Positions 39,489 to 49,673 of a stretch of DNA of 64,000 nucleotides are shown here, in pieces (within the stretch, counting starts at the first letter, position 1; each line of letters opens with the position of its first letter). This stretch comes from Cognatiluteimonas telluris. GTDB taxonomy: Bacteria; Pseudomonadota; Gammaproteobacteria; Xanthomonadales; Xanthomonadaceae. The position numbers and the translations under genes are program-made. The stretch is from NCBI RefSeq assembly GCF_011320095.1, contig NZ_JAANOY010000001.1, positions 62,001 through 126,000 on the forward strand, read 5' to 3'. Under the pieces are notes generated by a model that searched no databases, was not told where the DNA came from, and worked only from the letters and a program-made list of their open reading frames with translations.

Positions 39489-41483
39489 TCAGATGATGGC
39501 GCGGCGGGCAAGGCCTTCGATCCAGCGATAGAGCAGCAGCACCGCGACGACGAAGGCGACGCCACCGATCCAGAGCGCCGGGCCCGCGGCGAAGTCGTCG
39601 CCGACCAGCGACAGCGGGATCAGCTTGAACGCGACCACGCCCGCGATCAGCACGCCGACCAGGCCCTCGCCGACGATCATTCCGGAGGCGAGCAGGACGC
39701 CGAGCTGTTTTGCCGCTTCCGGACGCGCATGGCGTTCGGCACGACGGTCGTAGAGCGCGCCGGCGACCGCGCCGACGACGACCATCAGCGTTGCCGACGT
39801 TGGCAGGTAGATGCCCAAACCCACCGCCAGCGGCGACAGGTGCGCATGCTTCGTCGTCCGGCGCAGGACTTCGTCGAGCACGATCAGCACCGCGCCGATC
39901 GCGCCGCCGATCAGGATCAGGCTCCAGTCGATGTTGTTCTGGATCACGCCTTGCGCGAGCGCCGAAATCAGCCCGGCCTGCGGCGCGGCGAGCGCCTTGG
40001 TCGGATCCACGCCCGGCGCCCCGGTGAAGCCATAGGCGGTGTTGACCAGCGAGAGCACCGGCGGGATCACCGCCGCGCCCGCGATCACGCCCACCACCAG
40101 CGCCCACTGCTGCGCCGACGGCGTGGCGTCGACCAGCTGGCCGGTCTTGAGGTCCTGGAGGTTGTTGTTGGCGATTGCGGCGACGGTGAACACCACCGCC
40201 GTCACCAGCAGCGCGAACGCGACCAGGCCTTTCTCGTTGCCCGGCTCCATCAGCGGCTTGATGCCGAACACCAGCAGCAGCGCGGCGCCGATGACGACCA
40301 GGATGCCGATGCCCGACAACGGGCTGTTGGAGGAGCCGATCAGGCCGGCCATGTAACCGCAGACGGTCGACACCATGAAGCCCGTGACCACCACGTACAG
40401 CAGGCCACCGAGGATCAGCGTCGGCGCATGCGCGCCCAGTCCGGTCTGGTTGGCGAAGTAATTCAGCAGGAAGGCGATCGGCACGAAACACGCGATCATG
40501 ATCGTGCCGACGATGCCGATCGGGATGTCGTGCTCGGTGCGCGGCAGCATGTGCAGCGTGCCGCCCTTGCGCGCGCGGTTGGCGGCCATCGCCGAGGCCA
40601 GCCCGCTGACGACCGGCTTGACCAGCTTGCCCAGGGTCCAGATCGCGGCCACGCCAATCGTGCCTGCACCGACGAAGCGCACCTGCGTGCTCCAGGTCGC
40701 GCCGGCGAAGTCTTCCGAACTGCCGGTCATCGGCAACAGCGCCGAGAAATGCGGCACGCCCCAGCCCCAGCCGATGATCGCGCCCAGCAGCATCGCGATG
40801 CCGACCCACAGCCCCACGAGGTGGCCGACCGCGAACAGCGCCATCGACAGAGCGAAGTCGAAACCGGTGACGCCGTTGCCGTCGCCGACCTTGAAGTAAT
40901 GCTTGACGTCGCTGGTGAACACGCGCGTGGCGACCACGATCGCGAATGCCGCCGCGACCACCGCGCCCCAAGTCACCGCGAGCAGTCCGGCGCGGCTTTC
41001 CTCCGCGCCATGGCGCGTGCCTTCCGCACCCGGACTGCCGACCTTCAGCACCTCCGCGCAGGCGACGCCTTCGGGATACGGCAGGTCGGAGCCCGTCACC
41101 AGCGCGCGCCGCAACGGGATCGAATACATCACCCCGAGGATGCCGCCGAGCGCGCAGATCGCGAACGACACCCAGTACGGGAAGCCGGTCCACCAGCCGA
41201 TGATCACCAGCCCCGGCAGCACGAAGATGATCGACGACAGCGTGCCCGCCGCCGAAGCGACGGTCTGCACGATGTTGTTTTCCTGGATGGTCGAATTGCG
41301 GAAGTTGCGCAGCAGCGCCATCGAGATGACCGCCGCCGGGATCGAGGTGGCGAAGGTCAATCCGGCCTTGAGCCCGAAGAACACATTGGCTGCGGTGAAC
41401 AGCACGGTGATGACGATGCCCAGGACGAGCGCGCGCAGGGTCAGTTCGGTGCGGGGTTCGGGGGATAGCGGCGTTGTGGCCAC
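39489..41483 (-). CDS. OPT family oligopeptide transporter
   Basis: This is an integral membrane protein of 664 residues with about 15 helices, matching the bacterial OPT family (LTLRALVLGIVITVLFTAANVFFGLKAGLTFATSIPAAVIS, NIVQTVASAAGTLSSIIFVLPGLVI, PYPEGVACAEVLKVG). OPT proteins import oligopeptides or metal chelates by proton coupling. Its gene precedes the periplasmic S9 peptidase, and a POT transporter gene lies divergently next door, so this is a peptide-uptake locus. Confidence 0.93.
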   Translation of the reverse strand: MATTPLSPEPRTELTLRALVLGIVITVLFTAANVFFGLKAGLTFATSIPAAVISMALLRNFRNSTIQENNIVQTVASAAGTLSSIIFVLPGLVIIGWWTGFPYWVSFAICALGGILGVMYSIPLRRALVTGSDLPYPEGVACAEVLKVGSPGAEGTRHGAEESRAGLLAVTWGAVVAAAFAIVVATRVFTSDVKHYFKVGDGNGVTGFDFALSMALFAVGHLVGLWVGIAMLLGAIIGWGWGVPHFSALLPMTGSSEDFAGATWSTQVRFVGAGTIGVAAIWTLGKLVKPVVSGLASAMAANRARKGGTLHMLPRTEHDIPIGIVGTIMIACFVPIAFLLNYFANQTGLGAHAPTLILGGLLYVVVTGFMVSTVCGYMAGLIGSSNSPLSGIGILVVIGAALLLVFGIKPLMEPGNEKGLVAFALLVTAVVFTVAAIANNNLQDLKTGQLVDATPSAQQWALVVGVIAGAAVIPPVLSLVNTAYGFTGAPGVDPTKALAAPQAGLISALAQGVIQNNIDWSLILIGGAIGAVLIVLDEVLRRTTKHAHLSPLAVGLGIYLPTSATLMVVVGAVAGALYDRRAERHARPEAAKQLGVLLASGMIVGEGLVGVLIAGVVAFKLIPLSLVGDDFAAGPALWIGGVAFVVAVLLLYRWIEGLARRAII

Positions 41484-41635
41484 GGGACGGTTCCGGAGCG
41501 GAAGACTGCCGAGTATTGCAAACCCGCGGGCTCCGGCGCGAGCGCTCCCTGGCCGGAAGGCCCCGCGGCGCGCCAGCAGCAGCGCATCCCGGGAATGACG
41601 CGAGCTACACTCCGGCGAATTCCCTTGAGGCGCCC

Positions 41636-43468
41636 ATGGCCACGATTCCAGCGACCAGCGACGACCTGCCCGTTGCCCGCGATCCGCGCGATGAGCTGTT
41701 CGGACACCCCAAGGGCGTCTACGTCTGCTTCTTCACCGAGATGTGGGAGCGCTTTTCGTTCTACGGGATGAAGGCCCTGCTGCTGCTCTACCTGCTGCAG
41801 CATCACCGCTTCGGCGATCGTGCCGGCTACGACGTCCTGGGGGCGTACGGCGGGCTGGTGTACTGCCTGCCGGTGCTGGGCGGCGTGCTGGCCGATCGCT
41901 GGCTGGGAATGCGCAAGGCGGTGATCTTCGGGGGACTGCTGCTCGTGTGCGGCCATGCCGGCATGGCGATCGAAGGCGACGCCGCGACGCTCGTCAACGG
42001 CGTGGTGGTGCGCGACGAAGCATCGCTGGACGTCTTCTACCTGTCGCTGGCGCTGATCATCATGGGCGTGGGTTTCCTCAAGCCCAACATCTCGACCATC
42101 GTGGGCAAGCTCTATCCGCGCGACGATCCGCGTCGCGACTCGGGCTTCTCGCTGTTCTATGCCGGCATCAACCTCGGCGCCCTGTTCGCTTCCATCGTCT
42201 GCGGATACCTGGGCCAGACGCTTGGCTGGAGCTACGGTTTCGGTGCCGCCGGCATCGGCATGCTGCTCGGCCTGGGGCAGTTCCTCTGGGGCCAGAAATA
42301 CCTGCACGGACACGCCGAATCCCCGGCCCCCGCCAGGCTGCGCGAACGCATGTTCGGCCTGCCGCGCGAAGCGTGGATCTACCTTGGCGCGATCGCCGGC
42401 CTGCTGCCGGTGGCCGGGCTGATGTGGGCGGTCGCCAACGGCGCGTTCTCCCTCGGCGGCGAAGTGTCGCTGGCGCTGGCGCTGATGATCCTGGTGATGC
42501 TGGTGGTGCTGGGGTGGTTCGCGTGGTTCGTTGCGACCCAGTGCACGCCGGTGCAGCGCCAGCAGATGATCGCGCTCATCGTGCTGGTCGCCATGTGCCT
42601 GGTGTTCTTCACCCTGTACGAGCAGACCTACGGATCGTGGGTGACCTTCACCGACCGGATGCTGACCAAGGACGTGGTGCCATCGCTGGTGCAGGCGCAG
42701 GCACCGGTGGCATGGACGGGCGCCGTCATGGCCAACCTCGCCCTGTTCGCCCATACCGCGCCCTGGTCGATCGTCTCGCTGCTGCTGGCGCCAGCTGCCT
42801 TCGTGGTGTCGGCGGCGCTATCGGACCGCAACCCGCGTTCGGTGGTGCCCAAGTGGCTGTTCGGCGGCGCCGCGCTGGCCATGCTGGTGTTCCTGTTGCG
42901 CGACGTGCTGGTGCTGCCGCAGACGGCCGGGTCGCTCACCTACCTGGGAGCCTTGTTCATCGTGCTGCTCGCGCCGTTGTTCGGGGTCCTGTGGGCATGG
43001 CTGGATCGGCGCGGGCTCGACCCGTCCAAGCCGGTGAAATCCGCGTTCGGACTGCTGCTGGCCGGCCTGAGCTTCGTCCCGCTGGCGTGGGCGGCCGAAC
43101 ATGCCGGTGGCAGTGGCCAGTTCGCCAGCGTGTGGTGGCTGGTACTGGCCTACTTCGTGCTCGAACTGGGCGAGATGTGCCTGGCGCCGGTCAGCCTGTC
43201 GGCGGTGACGCAGTTGTCTGTGGCTCGCGTGGCGAGCCTGATGATGGGGACTTGGTTCCTGGCGACCGCGTTTTCGGAAGCCCTGGCCGCGATGTTCGGC
43301 AAGCTCGCGGCGATCGACATCCCCGAGGGCACGGCGCTGGATTTCGCCAGCGCCGGGGAGAAATACGCGCACCTGTTCTGGCTGATGGCGGGTATCGGGA
43401 TCGGTTTCGCGATCCTGGCGTTGCTGGGCGCGCCGTTGTTTCGGCGGATGATGCATGGGGTGAAATAG
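41636..43468 (+). CDS. POT family proton-coupled di/tripeptide transporter
   Basis: This peptide:proton symporter has 610 residues and about 14 helices. The N-terminal FFTEMWERFSFYGMKALLLLYL contains the E-x-x-E-R-type proton-coupling motif of the family, and FSLFYAGINLGALFASIVCGYLG is the PTR2 signature. A central extra stretch (residues ~230-330) matches the long DtpT-like subgroup. The start at 41636 has TGAGG upstream. It is divergent from the OPT-peptidase operon and likely co-regulated with it. Confidence 0.94.
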   Translation: MATIPATSDDLPVARDPRDELFGHPKGVYVCFFTEMWERFSFYGMKALLLLYLLQHHRFGDRAGYDVLGAYGGLVYCLPVLGGVLADRWLGMRKAVIFGGLLLVCGHAGMAIEGDAATLVNGVVVRDEASLDVFYLSLALIIMGVGFLKPNISTIVGKLYPRDDPRRDSGFSLFYAGINLGALFASIVCGYLGQTLGWSYGFGAAGIGMLLGLGQFLWGQKYLHGHAESPAPARLRERMFGLPREAWIYLGAIAGLLPVAGLMWAVANGAFSLGGEVSLALALMILVMLVVLGWFAWFVATQCTPVQRQQMIALIVLVAMCLVFFTLYEQTYGSWVTFTDRMLTKDVVPSLVQAQAPVAWTGAVMANLALFAHTAPWSIVSLLLAPAAFVVSAALSDRNPRSVVPKWLFGGAALAMLVFLLRDVLVLPQTAGSLTYLGALFIVLLAPLFGVLWAWLDRRGLDPSKPVKSAFGLLLAGLSFVPLAWAAEHAGGSGQFASVWWLVLAYFVLELGEMCLAPVSLSAVTQLSVARVASLMMGTWFLATAFSEALAAMFGKLAAIDIPEGTALDFASAGEKYAHLFWLMAGIGIGFAILALLGAPLFRRMMHGVK

Positions 43469-43579
43469 CCGCCGGTTGCGATTCGACCGGCCTGCACTCG
43501 CCCGTGTTCCCACCCATCGCGCGGTGTGCTCCGCGATCCGGTCAACTGAAGGTGGAGCGTCGCGCGGACGTCGCGAGCC

Positions 43580-44482
43580 TCAGTCCTGCCGCGCGACCTC
43601 GTCCAGCACGCGCGCCAGCCCCTCCTGCCAGTCCGGTGCCTGGACGCCGAATCCTTCCCGGATCCTGCGCGTATCGAGCACCGAGTACGCCGGGCGCGCG
43701 GCGGGCGTGGGGTAATCGACGGTCGCGATCGCGGTAACGCCCGGCTTGCGCGCAATCAGGCCGCGCGCATGCGCGCCATCGATGATCGCCTCGGCGAATC
43801 CATGCCAGCTGGTCTGCCCACGGCTGGCCAGGTGGAATGTGGCGGACGCGCCGTGTTGCTGGCGCAGCATCTGTGCCGTGGCATCGGCCAATACGCCAGC
43901 GGGCGTCGGGCAACCGACCTGGTCCGCCACCACGCGCAGCACGTCGCGCTCGGAAGCCAGTCGCAACATCGTGCGCAGGAAATTGTGGCCATGCGCGGCA
44001 TACACCCACGCGGTGCGCAGGATCAGGTGGCGTGCACCACTGTCGCGGATCGCCTGTTCCCCGGCGTTCTTGCTGGCGCCGTACACGCCCAGCGGCGCGA
44101 CCGGGTCATCCTCGCGGTAGGGGCGCGACGCGCTGCCGTCGAACACATAGTCGGTCGAGTAATGCACCAGCCCCGTGCCGCGCGCGGCGCAGGCACGCGC
44201 GATGGCCCCGGGGGCTTCGGCATTGATGCGGAAGGCCTGCGCGCGCTCATCCTCGGCGCGATCGACGGCGGTATAGGCGGCCGCGTTGACGACGACGTCC
44301 GGCGCGACGGTTGCGATCAACGCCGGCAGCGACTCCGGCGCGCCGAAGTCGGCGGCAATGCAGGGCGCCCCATCGGGAAGGATGCCGGCGCGGGTGGTGG
44401 CGACGACCTCGCCCAGCGGCGCAAGGCTGCGGCGCAGCTCGGTGCCGACCTGGCCATTGGCGCCGAACAACAGGATTTTCAT
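43580..44482 (-). CDS. rfbD: dTDP-4-dehydrorhamnose reductase
   Basis: RfbD (300 residues) makes the last step to dTDP-L-rhamnose with NAD(P)H. The N-terminal nucleotide fold G-x-N-G-Q-V-G (LLFGANGQVG), the STDYVFDG segment and the Y-G-A-S-K short-chain reductase motif are present. It is the fourth gene of rfbBACD, starting 13 bases after rfbC. The product feeds O-antigen or exopolysaccharide synthesis. Confidence 0.95.
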   Translation of the reverse strand: MKILLFGANGQVGTELRRSLAPLGEVVATTRAGILPDGAPCIAADFGAPESLPALIATVAPDVVVNAAAYTAVDRAEDERAQAFRINAEAPGAIARACAARGTGLVHYSTDYVFDGSASRPYREDDPVAPLGVYGASKNAGEQAIRDSGARHLILRTAWVYAAHGHNFLRTMLRLASERDVLRVVADQVGCPTPAGVLADATAQMLRQQHGASATFHLASRGQTSWHGFAEAIIDGAHARGLIARKPGVTAIATVDYPTPAARPAYSVLDTRRIREGFGVQAPDWQEGLARVLDEVARQD

Positions 44483-44495
44483 CCGCTCGCGATCC

Positions 44496-45059
44496 TCAGC
44501 CGCTGAAGACTGGCAGGCGTTCGGGCGGCACGTCGGCCAGCAGCGGCGCGTTCGCGTCCTTGTCCGACAGCAGCGGGGCGCCCACCGGCCAGTCGATCGC
44601 CAGCTGCGGGTCGTCCCAGCGGATCGCCGCATCGGCGGCACGGTCGTATGTCTGCGTGCATAGATAGGTGAACAGCGCGCGCTCGCTCAGTACGACGAAG
44701 CCATGCGCGAAACCTTCCGGGATCCAGAAATGGCGCTTGTTGTCGGCCGAGAGAACGGCCGCCGTCCAGCGCCCGAAATGCGGAGAGCCGCGACGGATGT
44801 CGACGGCCACGTCCCAGACCTCGCCTTCGAGCACGCTGACCAGCTTGCCCTGCGGCCTGGGCCACTGGTAATGCAGTCCGCGAAGCACGCCGCGGCTGGA
44901 ACTGGAGACGTTGCCTTGCGCGAACTCGAGGTCGAGCCCGGCACCTGCGCCGGCGAGCTTGTCACGGTTGAACGACTCGTAGAAATAACCGCGTGCGTCG
45001 CCGAACACCTGCGGTTCCAGTACCAGGCAGCCAGGCAGGTCGGTCTGGATCATCTTCAT
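44496..45059 (-). CDS. rfbC: dTDP-4-dehydrorhamnose 3,5-epimerase
   Basis: RfbC (187 residues) epimerises dTDP-4-keto-6-deoxyglucose at C3 and C5. The cupin signature is complete: EPQVFGDARGYFYESFN, QGNVSSSSRGVLRGLHYQ, GKLVSVLEGEVWDVAVDIR, and the late WIPEGFAHGFVVLSE. The gap to rfbA upstream is 13 bases. Confidence 0.96.
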   Translation of the reverse strand: MKMIQTDLPGCLVLEPQVFGDARGYFYESFNRDKLAGAGAGLDLEFAQGNVSSSSRGVLRGLHYQWPRPQGKLVSVLEGEVWDVAVDIRRGSPHFGRWTAAVLSADNKRHFWIPEGFAHGFVVLSERALFTYLCTQTYDRAADAAIRWDDPQLAIDWPVGAPLLSDKDANAPLLADVPPERLPVFSG

Positions 45060-45072
45060 GCGGTCGCACGCA

Positions 45073-45975
45073 TCATGCGATGCGCTCCTGTCCGATCAGT
45101 CCCAGCAGGTACTGGCCATAACCGTTCTTGGCCAGTGGCCTGGCCAGCGCGCGCAGCTGGTCGTCGTCGATCCAGCCGTTGAAGTAGGCGATCTCTTCGG
45201 GGCAGCACACGCGCAGGCCCTGGCGCTTCTCGATCGTCTCGATGTAGGTCGAGGCTTCCAGCAGCGACTCATGGGTTCCGGTGTCGAGCCAGGCGTAACC
45301 GCGGCCGAGCCTCTCCAGCTGCAGAGAGCCTTCGTCGAGATAGCAGCGGTTGAGGTCGGTGATCTCCAGTTCGCCGCGCGCCGAAGGCTTGAGCGAAGCG
45401 GCGAATTCGCTGGCGCGCCCGTCGTAGAAATACAGGCCGGTGACGGCATAGTGGGAGCGCGGCGAAGCGGGTTTTTCCTCCAGTCCGACAACCCGCCCGG
45501 TCGCGTCGAATTCGGCGACGCCATAGCGCTCGGGATCGCGCACCCAGTAACCGAAGACGGTGGCGCCGTTTTCCTGTTCCGTCGCACGTTGCAGGCGTTC
45601 GGTCAGGCCGTGTCCGTAGAAGATGTTGTCGCCCAGCACCAGGCAGCTGGGCTGCCCGGCGACGAACTCGCGCCCGATCAGGTAGGCCTGCGCCAGCCCG
45701 TCGGGACTGGGTTGCACCGCGTACTCGATGCGCATCCCCCATTGCGAGCCGTCGCCAAGCAGGTGCTTGAACAAGGCCTGCTCGTGCGGGGTGTTGATCA
45801 CCATCACTTCGCGGATCCCCGCCAGCATCAGCACGCTGAGCGGGTAATAGATCATCGGCTTGTCGTACACCGGCAGCAGCTGCTTGCTGATCGCCTGCGT
45901 GATCGGATACAGGCGGGTGCCGGAGCCGCCGGCCAGGATGATGCCCTTGCGCGGAAAGTGGGCGGCCGTACTCAC
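45073..45975 (-). CDS. rfbA: Glucose-1-phosphate thymidylyltransferase
   Basis: RfbA (300 residues) makes dTDP-glucose from glucose-1-phosphate and dTTP. The nucleotidyltransferase motif [11 protein letters not shown] is at residues 16-26, and [24 protein letters not shown] and [12 protein letters not shown] follow. The start overlaps the rfbB stop by 4 bases. Confidence 0.97.
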   Translation of the reverse strand: MSTAAHFPRKGIILAGGSGTRLYPITQAISKQLLPVYDKPMIYYPLSVLMLAGIREVMVINTPHEQALFKHLLGDGSQWGMRIEYAVQPSPDGLAQAYLIGREFVAGQPSCLVLGDNIFYGHGLTERLQRATEQENGATVFGYWVRDPERYGVAEFDATGRVVGLEEKPASPRSHYAVTGLYFYDGRASEFAASLKPSARGELEITDLNRCYLDEGSLQLERLGRGYAWLDTGTHESLLEASTYIETIEKRQGLRVCCPEEIAYFNGWIDDDQLRALARPLAKNGYGQYLLGLIGQERIA

Positions 45976-47027
45976 GCCGCGGCTCCGATGCGCTCGAGCC
46001 GGTAGCTGCCATCGAGCACGCGCTGCACCCAGTTTTGGTGCGCGAGGTACCAGTCGACGGTGTCGGCGATGCCCTGCTCGAAACTGTGCGCCGGCGCCCA
46101 GCCCAGTTCGCGCTTGAGCTTGGACGCGTCGATCGCATAGCGTCGGTCGTGGCCAGGACGGTCGGCGACGTAGGTGATCTGGCTCGCGCGCGGCTGGCCA
46201 TCGCTACGCGGACGGCGCGCATCGAGCAGTGCACAGATCGTGTTGACGACATCGATGTTCTGCATTTCGGCGTCGCCGCCGACGTTATAGGTCTCGCCCA
46301 CGCGGCCGCCGTCGAGGACCGCACGGATCGCCGCGCAGTGGTCGGCGACGTACAACCAGTCGCGCACATTGCGTCCGTCGCCGTAGACGGGCAGCGGCTC
46401 GCCTGCCAATGCGCGCGCGATGATCAACGGAATGAGCTTTTCCGGGAATTGGTACGGACCGTAGTTGTTGGAGCAGTTGGTGGTCAGTACCGGCAGGCCG
46501 TAGGTGTGGTGGAACGCGCGCACCAGGTGATCGGACGCGGCCTTGGACGCCGAATACGGCGAGTTGGGCGCGAACGGCGTGTCCTCGGTGAACTTCCCTG
46601 TGTCGCCCAGCGAACCGTAGACCTCGTCCGTGGACACATGCAGGAAGCGGAAGGCCGCCTGGCGATCGGGCGGCAGGCCACGCCAATAGTCGCGGGTCGC
46701 CTCCAGCAACGACAGCGTGCCGACCACGTTGGTCTGCACGAAGGCCGCCGGGCCGTCGATCGAGCGGTCGACGTGGCTCTCGGCCGCGAAATTGACCACG
46801 GCGTCGGGCTGGTGCGCCTGCATCAGGCGGGCGACCAGGACGCGGTCGCCGATGTCCCCCTGCACGAAGACGTGGCGGTCGTTGCCTTCCAGCGACGCCA
46901 GAGTGTCGCGGTTGCCGGCGTAGGTCAGCACGTCGAGATTGATGATGCGCTCGCCTCGGGCGATCGCTTCGAGCACGAAATTGCCGCCGATGAATCCGGC
47001 ACCGCCGGTAACCAGCCACGTCTTCAC
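45972..47027 (-). CDS. rfbB: dTDP-glucose 4,6-dehydratase
   Basis: RfbB (351 residues) starts the pathway branch by oxidising dTDP-glucose to the 4-keto-6-deoxy sugar. The NAD-binding motif TGGAGFIGG is at residues 7-15, the active-site segment [10 protein letters not shown] and the Y-S-A-S-K motif are clear. Two GTG codons compete as start; AGGAG stands 6 bases before the one at 47027, which was chosen and gives the family's usual length. It is the first gene of rfbBACD. Confidence 0.96.
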   Translation of the reverse strand: MKTWLVTGGAGFIGGNFVLEAIARGERIINLDVLTYAGNRDTLASLEGNDRHVFVQGDIGDRVLVARLMQAHQPDAVVNFAAESHVDRSIDGPAAFVQTNVVGTLSLLEATRDYWRGLPPDRQAAFRFLHVSTDEVYGSLGDTGKFTEDTPFAPNSPYSASKAASDHLVRAFHHTYGLPVLTTNCSNNYGPYQFPEKLIPLIIARALAGEPLPVYGDGRNVRDWLYVADHCAAIRAVLDGGRVGETYNVGGDAEMQNIDVVNTICALLDARRPRSDGQPRASQITYVADRPGHDRRYAIDASKLKRELGWAPAHSFEQGIADTVDWYLAHQNWVQRVLDGSYRLERIGAAA

Positions 47028-47110
47028 TGCATTCTCCTGCACCGGCGGGCGCCGGCCTTGCGGTCAGGCGCGGGCGCTGGGCAGCGCGCGCGCGTGGGAA
47101 CGGATCGACC

Positions 47111-47587
47111 TCAGAACGGGATGTCGTCGTCGGCGAAATCGTCCATCGGCGCCGGGCGCTGCGCGGGAGCATCGCGGCGCGGGGCGGCGTCGCTGCGCTG
47201 TGGCGGGCGGGAGGCACGCGGGGCGGCGTCGCCGCGCGGTTCGCCGCGGCCTTCACCCATGCCGCCGAGCATCTGCATGTCATCGCCGATGATGTCGGTG
47301 AAATAGCGGGTCACGCCGTCCTTCTCACTGGTGCTGTATTCCAGGCGGCCTTCGATGTAGACCTGGCGGCCCTTCTTCAGATACTCGCCAGCCACTTCCG
47401 CGGTCTTGCCGAACAGCTTGACCCGGTGCCATTCGGTCTTTTCCTGGTAGTTGCCTTCCTTGTCCTTGCGCGAGGACGAGGTGGCAATGCTCAGCGTGGC
47501 GATCGCCATGCCACCCTGGGTGTACTTGAGTTCCGGATCGTTGCCGAGGTTGCCGACGAGGATCACCTTGTTGATGCCGCGTGCCAT
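47111..47587 (-). CDS. ssb: Single-stranded DNA-binding protein
   Basis: SSB (158 residues) coats single-stranded DNA in replication and repair. The OB fold spans residues ~1-110 ([49 protein letters not shown]). A disordered Arg/Pro/Ala-rich linker follows, then the acidic tip DFADDDIPF that recruits partner proteins. The ATG at 47587 was chosen by fold start. A TATACT -10 on the minus strand lies at 47634-47639. Confidence 0.96.
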   Translation of the reverse strand: MARGINKVILVGNLGNDPELKYTQGGMAIATLSIATSSSRKDKEGNYQEKTEWHRVKLFGKTAEVAGEYLKKGRQVYIEGRLEYSTSEKDGVTRYFTDIIGDDMQMLGGMGEGRGEPRGDAAPRASRPPQRSDAAPRRDAPAQRPAPMDDFADDDIPF

Positions 47588-47727
47588 GACCGTCCCTTCG
47601 CTGGATCGCCCGAAATGGGGCACCGAGGATTGAAGTATAAGCGGTCGCCCCTAGGCCATCGGCGCCCGCCGCGCGCGGCCGTCAGGCTTTTCCCGCAGTG
47701 GTGGAAGCCTTTGCGGGGCGGCCTTCG

Positions 47728-47733
47728 TATAAT
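47728..47733 (+). promoter_or_regulatory. Promoter -10 element for ispB
   Basis: A perfect TATAAT lies 26 bases before the start codon at 47760. No good -35 was seen at 16-18 bases. A TATACT on the other strand at 47634-47639 serves ssb, so this is a divergent promoter region. Confidence 0.55.
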
Positions 47734-47759
47734 CGCCAGCCCCAACGCCCGGCGCCGTC

Positions 47760-48788
47760 ATGGACCCCGCCCTCGCCCGACCGGCCACCAACGCGCCGGC
47801 CCCGATGCCCCTGCCTGCGATCCAGGCCCTGGCGCGCTCGGACATGGCCGCCGTCGACGTGCTGATCCGCCGCCGGCTGGCTTCGGACGTGGTGCTGATC
47901 AACCAGGTCGCCGAATACATCATCGGCGCCGGTGGCAAGCGCCTGCGGCCGATGCTGCTGCTGCTGGTCGCACGCGCGCTCGGCCGCGACACCGACCCCG
48001 CCCTCGCCGGCCACGCGCAGCAGCTGGCGGCGGTGATCGAGTTCATCCACACCGCGACCCTGCTGCACGACGACGTGGTCGACGAGTCCGACCTGCGTCG
48101 CGGCCGCCGCACCGCCAATGCGGTGTGGGGCAATGCGGCGAGCGTGCTGGTGGGCGACTTCCTGTATTCGCGCAGCTTCCAGCTGATGGTCGAGCTCGAG
48201 CGCATGGAAGTCATGCGCATCCTCGCCGACACCACCAATGCGATCGCCGAGGGCGAGGTGCTGCAGCTGCTGCACGTGCGCAACCCGGACACCGACGAGG
48301 CCGCCTACCTGCGGGTGATCGAGCGCAAGACCGCGGTGCTGTTCGCCGCGGCGACCCGGCTGGGCGCGCTGCTCGCCGGCAGTGACGTGGCCACCTGCGA
48401 CGCGCTGCATGCGTACGGACTGAACCTGGGCTTCGCCTTCCAGATCGCCGACGACGTGCTCGATTACGCTTCCGACGCGCAGACGCTGGGCAAGAACCTG
48501 GGCGACGACCTCGCCGAGGGCAAGGCGACGTTGCCGTTGATCCACGCGATGGCGCAGGCCGACGCGGCGACGCTGGCGACGTTGCGCCGCGCGATCGAAC
48601 ACGGCGACACCACCGCATTGCCCGAGGTGCTTGCCGCGATCCGGCAGGGTGGCAGCCTGGACTACAGCCGGCGGCGCGCCGGGGATTACGCGCGGCTCGC
48701 CGAAGATGCGCTCGACGGCCTCGGCGACTCGCCGTGGCTGCAGGCGCTGCGCGGCCTGACGCGCTACGCCATCGACCGCGAGTTCTGA
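47760..48788 (+). CDS. ispB: Octaprenyl diphosphate synthase
   Basis: This trans-polyprenyl diphosphate synthase (342 residues) makes the side chain of ubiquinone. The two Asp-rich motifs are DDVVD (in LLHDDVVDESDLRRG) and DDVLD (in FQIADDVLDY), with GGKRLRPMLLLL before the first. The Ala/Met context ahead of the first motif fits long-chain products. Confidence 0.95.
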   Translation: MDPALARPATNAPAPMPLPAIQALARSDMAAVDVLIRRRLASDVVLINQVAEYIIGAGGKRLRPMLLLLVARALGRDTDPALAGHAQQLAAVIEFIHTATLLHDDVVDESDLRRGRRTANAVWGNAASVLVGDFLYSRSFQLMVELERMEVMRILADTTNAIAEGEVLQLLHVRNPDTDEAAYLRVIERKTAVLFAAATRLGALLAGSDVATCDALHAYGLNLGFAFQIADDVLDYASDAQTLGKNLGDDLAEGKATLPLIHAMAQADAATLATLRRAIEHGDTTALPEVLAAIRQGGSLDYSRRRAGDYARLAEDALDGLGDSPWLQALRGLTRYAIDREF

Positions 48789-48807
48789 CCGGTCGCGCCG
48801 GCGCCGG

Positions 48808-49593
48808 CTAGTGGCCGGCGAAGCGCTCGCGGAAAAAGTCGTCCATCATCGCGTAGGCACGTTTGGCCGCGCGCGGGTTGTAGAGGCAGTTGGGCGGCGA
48901 GTGCGCGTTTCCCAGCGCGAAGCAGTGCACCGCCCCGCTGAAATCCACGAACTGCCAGTCGACCCCGGCCGCGTCCATCTCCTTCTTGAACGCGGCGACG
49001 TCCGCCAGCGTGGTGTTGGCGTCGTTGGCGCCGTTGAGCACCAGCATGCTCGCCTTGACTACGCCCGGCTTCGCAGGCAATGACGTTGGCAACGTGCCGT
49101 GGAAGCTGGCGACGCCGGCGATGTCGGCGCCGTTGCGCGCGAGTTCAAGCACGGTCGCGCCGCCGAAGCAGAAGCCGATCGCGCCGACGTGCGCCGGATC
49201 CAGCGGCGCCTTCGCCGCCTGCGCGCGCAGCACCTGCAGCGCCTTGTTGGCGCGCTCGCGCAGCACGTGGCGGTCGGCGTAGAGCGACTTCACCTGCGCC
49301 AGCGCCGCGGCATCGTCCTTGGGCCGCACGCCCTTGCCGTAGACGTCGGCGACCAGGACCACGTAGCGGTTGCCGGCGATCTTCTGCGCGGTGCGGACAC
49401 TGTCGGCGGTCACGCCCTTCCAGTCGGGCACCATCAGCAGGCCGGGGCGCTTCGTGGCCGCCGCGTCATCGTAGACCAGCACGCCACTGAAGATTTGCTT
49501 ACCCAGCGTCCAGTCGACAGGCCGGGCCTGCATCTTCGCCAGGGCAGGCAGCGAGCACAGCGACAGCAGCAGCAAGGCGAGCAGGCGTTTCAT
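48808..49593 (-). CDS. Exported dienelactone hydrolase family protein
   Basis: This alpha/beta hydrolase of 261 residues follows a signal peptide (MKRLLALLLLSLCSLPALA). The nucleophile is the cysteine in G-F-C-F-G-G, the acid lies in NGANDANT and the histidine in GAVHCFA, the DLH triad. Exported DLH-like proteins act on unknown esters. The ATG at 49593 was chosen because it begins the signal peptide. No clear partner gene is nearby. Confidence 0.9.
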   Translation of the reverse strand: MKRLLALLLLSLCSLPALAKMQARPVDWTLGKQIFSGVLVYDDAAATKRPGLLMVPDWKGVTADSVRTAQKIAGNRYVVLVADVYGKGVRPKDDAAALAQVKSLYADRHVLRERANKALQVLRAQAAKAPLDPAHVGAIGFCFGGATVLELARNGADIAGVASFHGTLPTSLPAKPGVVKASMLVLNGANDANTTLADVAAFKKEMDAAGVDWQFVDFSGAVHCFALGNAHSPPNCLYNPRAAKRAYAMMDDFFRERFAGH

Positions 49594-49673
49594 GGCGGCA
49601 GCTCCTCTGGTCGATGGCGGCGATGGCAACGCGGCGAGCGTACGCGGCGCCCGTTCAACGGTGGTGAAGCCGG

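Noticed and set aside
39729-41468. Plus-strand open frame of about 580 codons
   Set aside because: It lies antisense to the OPT transporter; its composition (Arg, His, Gln, Asp) is that of a reversed GC-rich gene.
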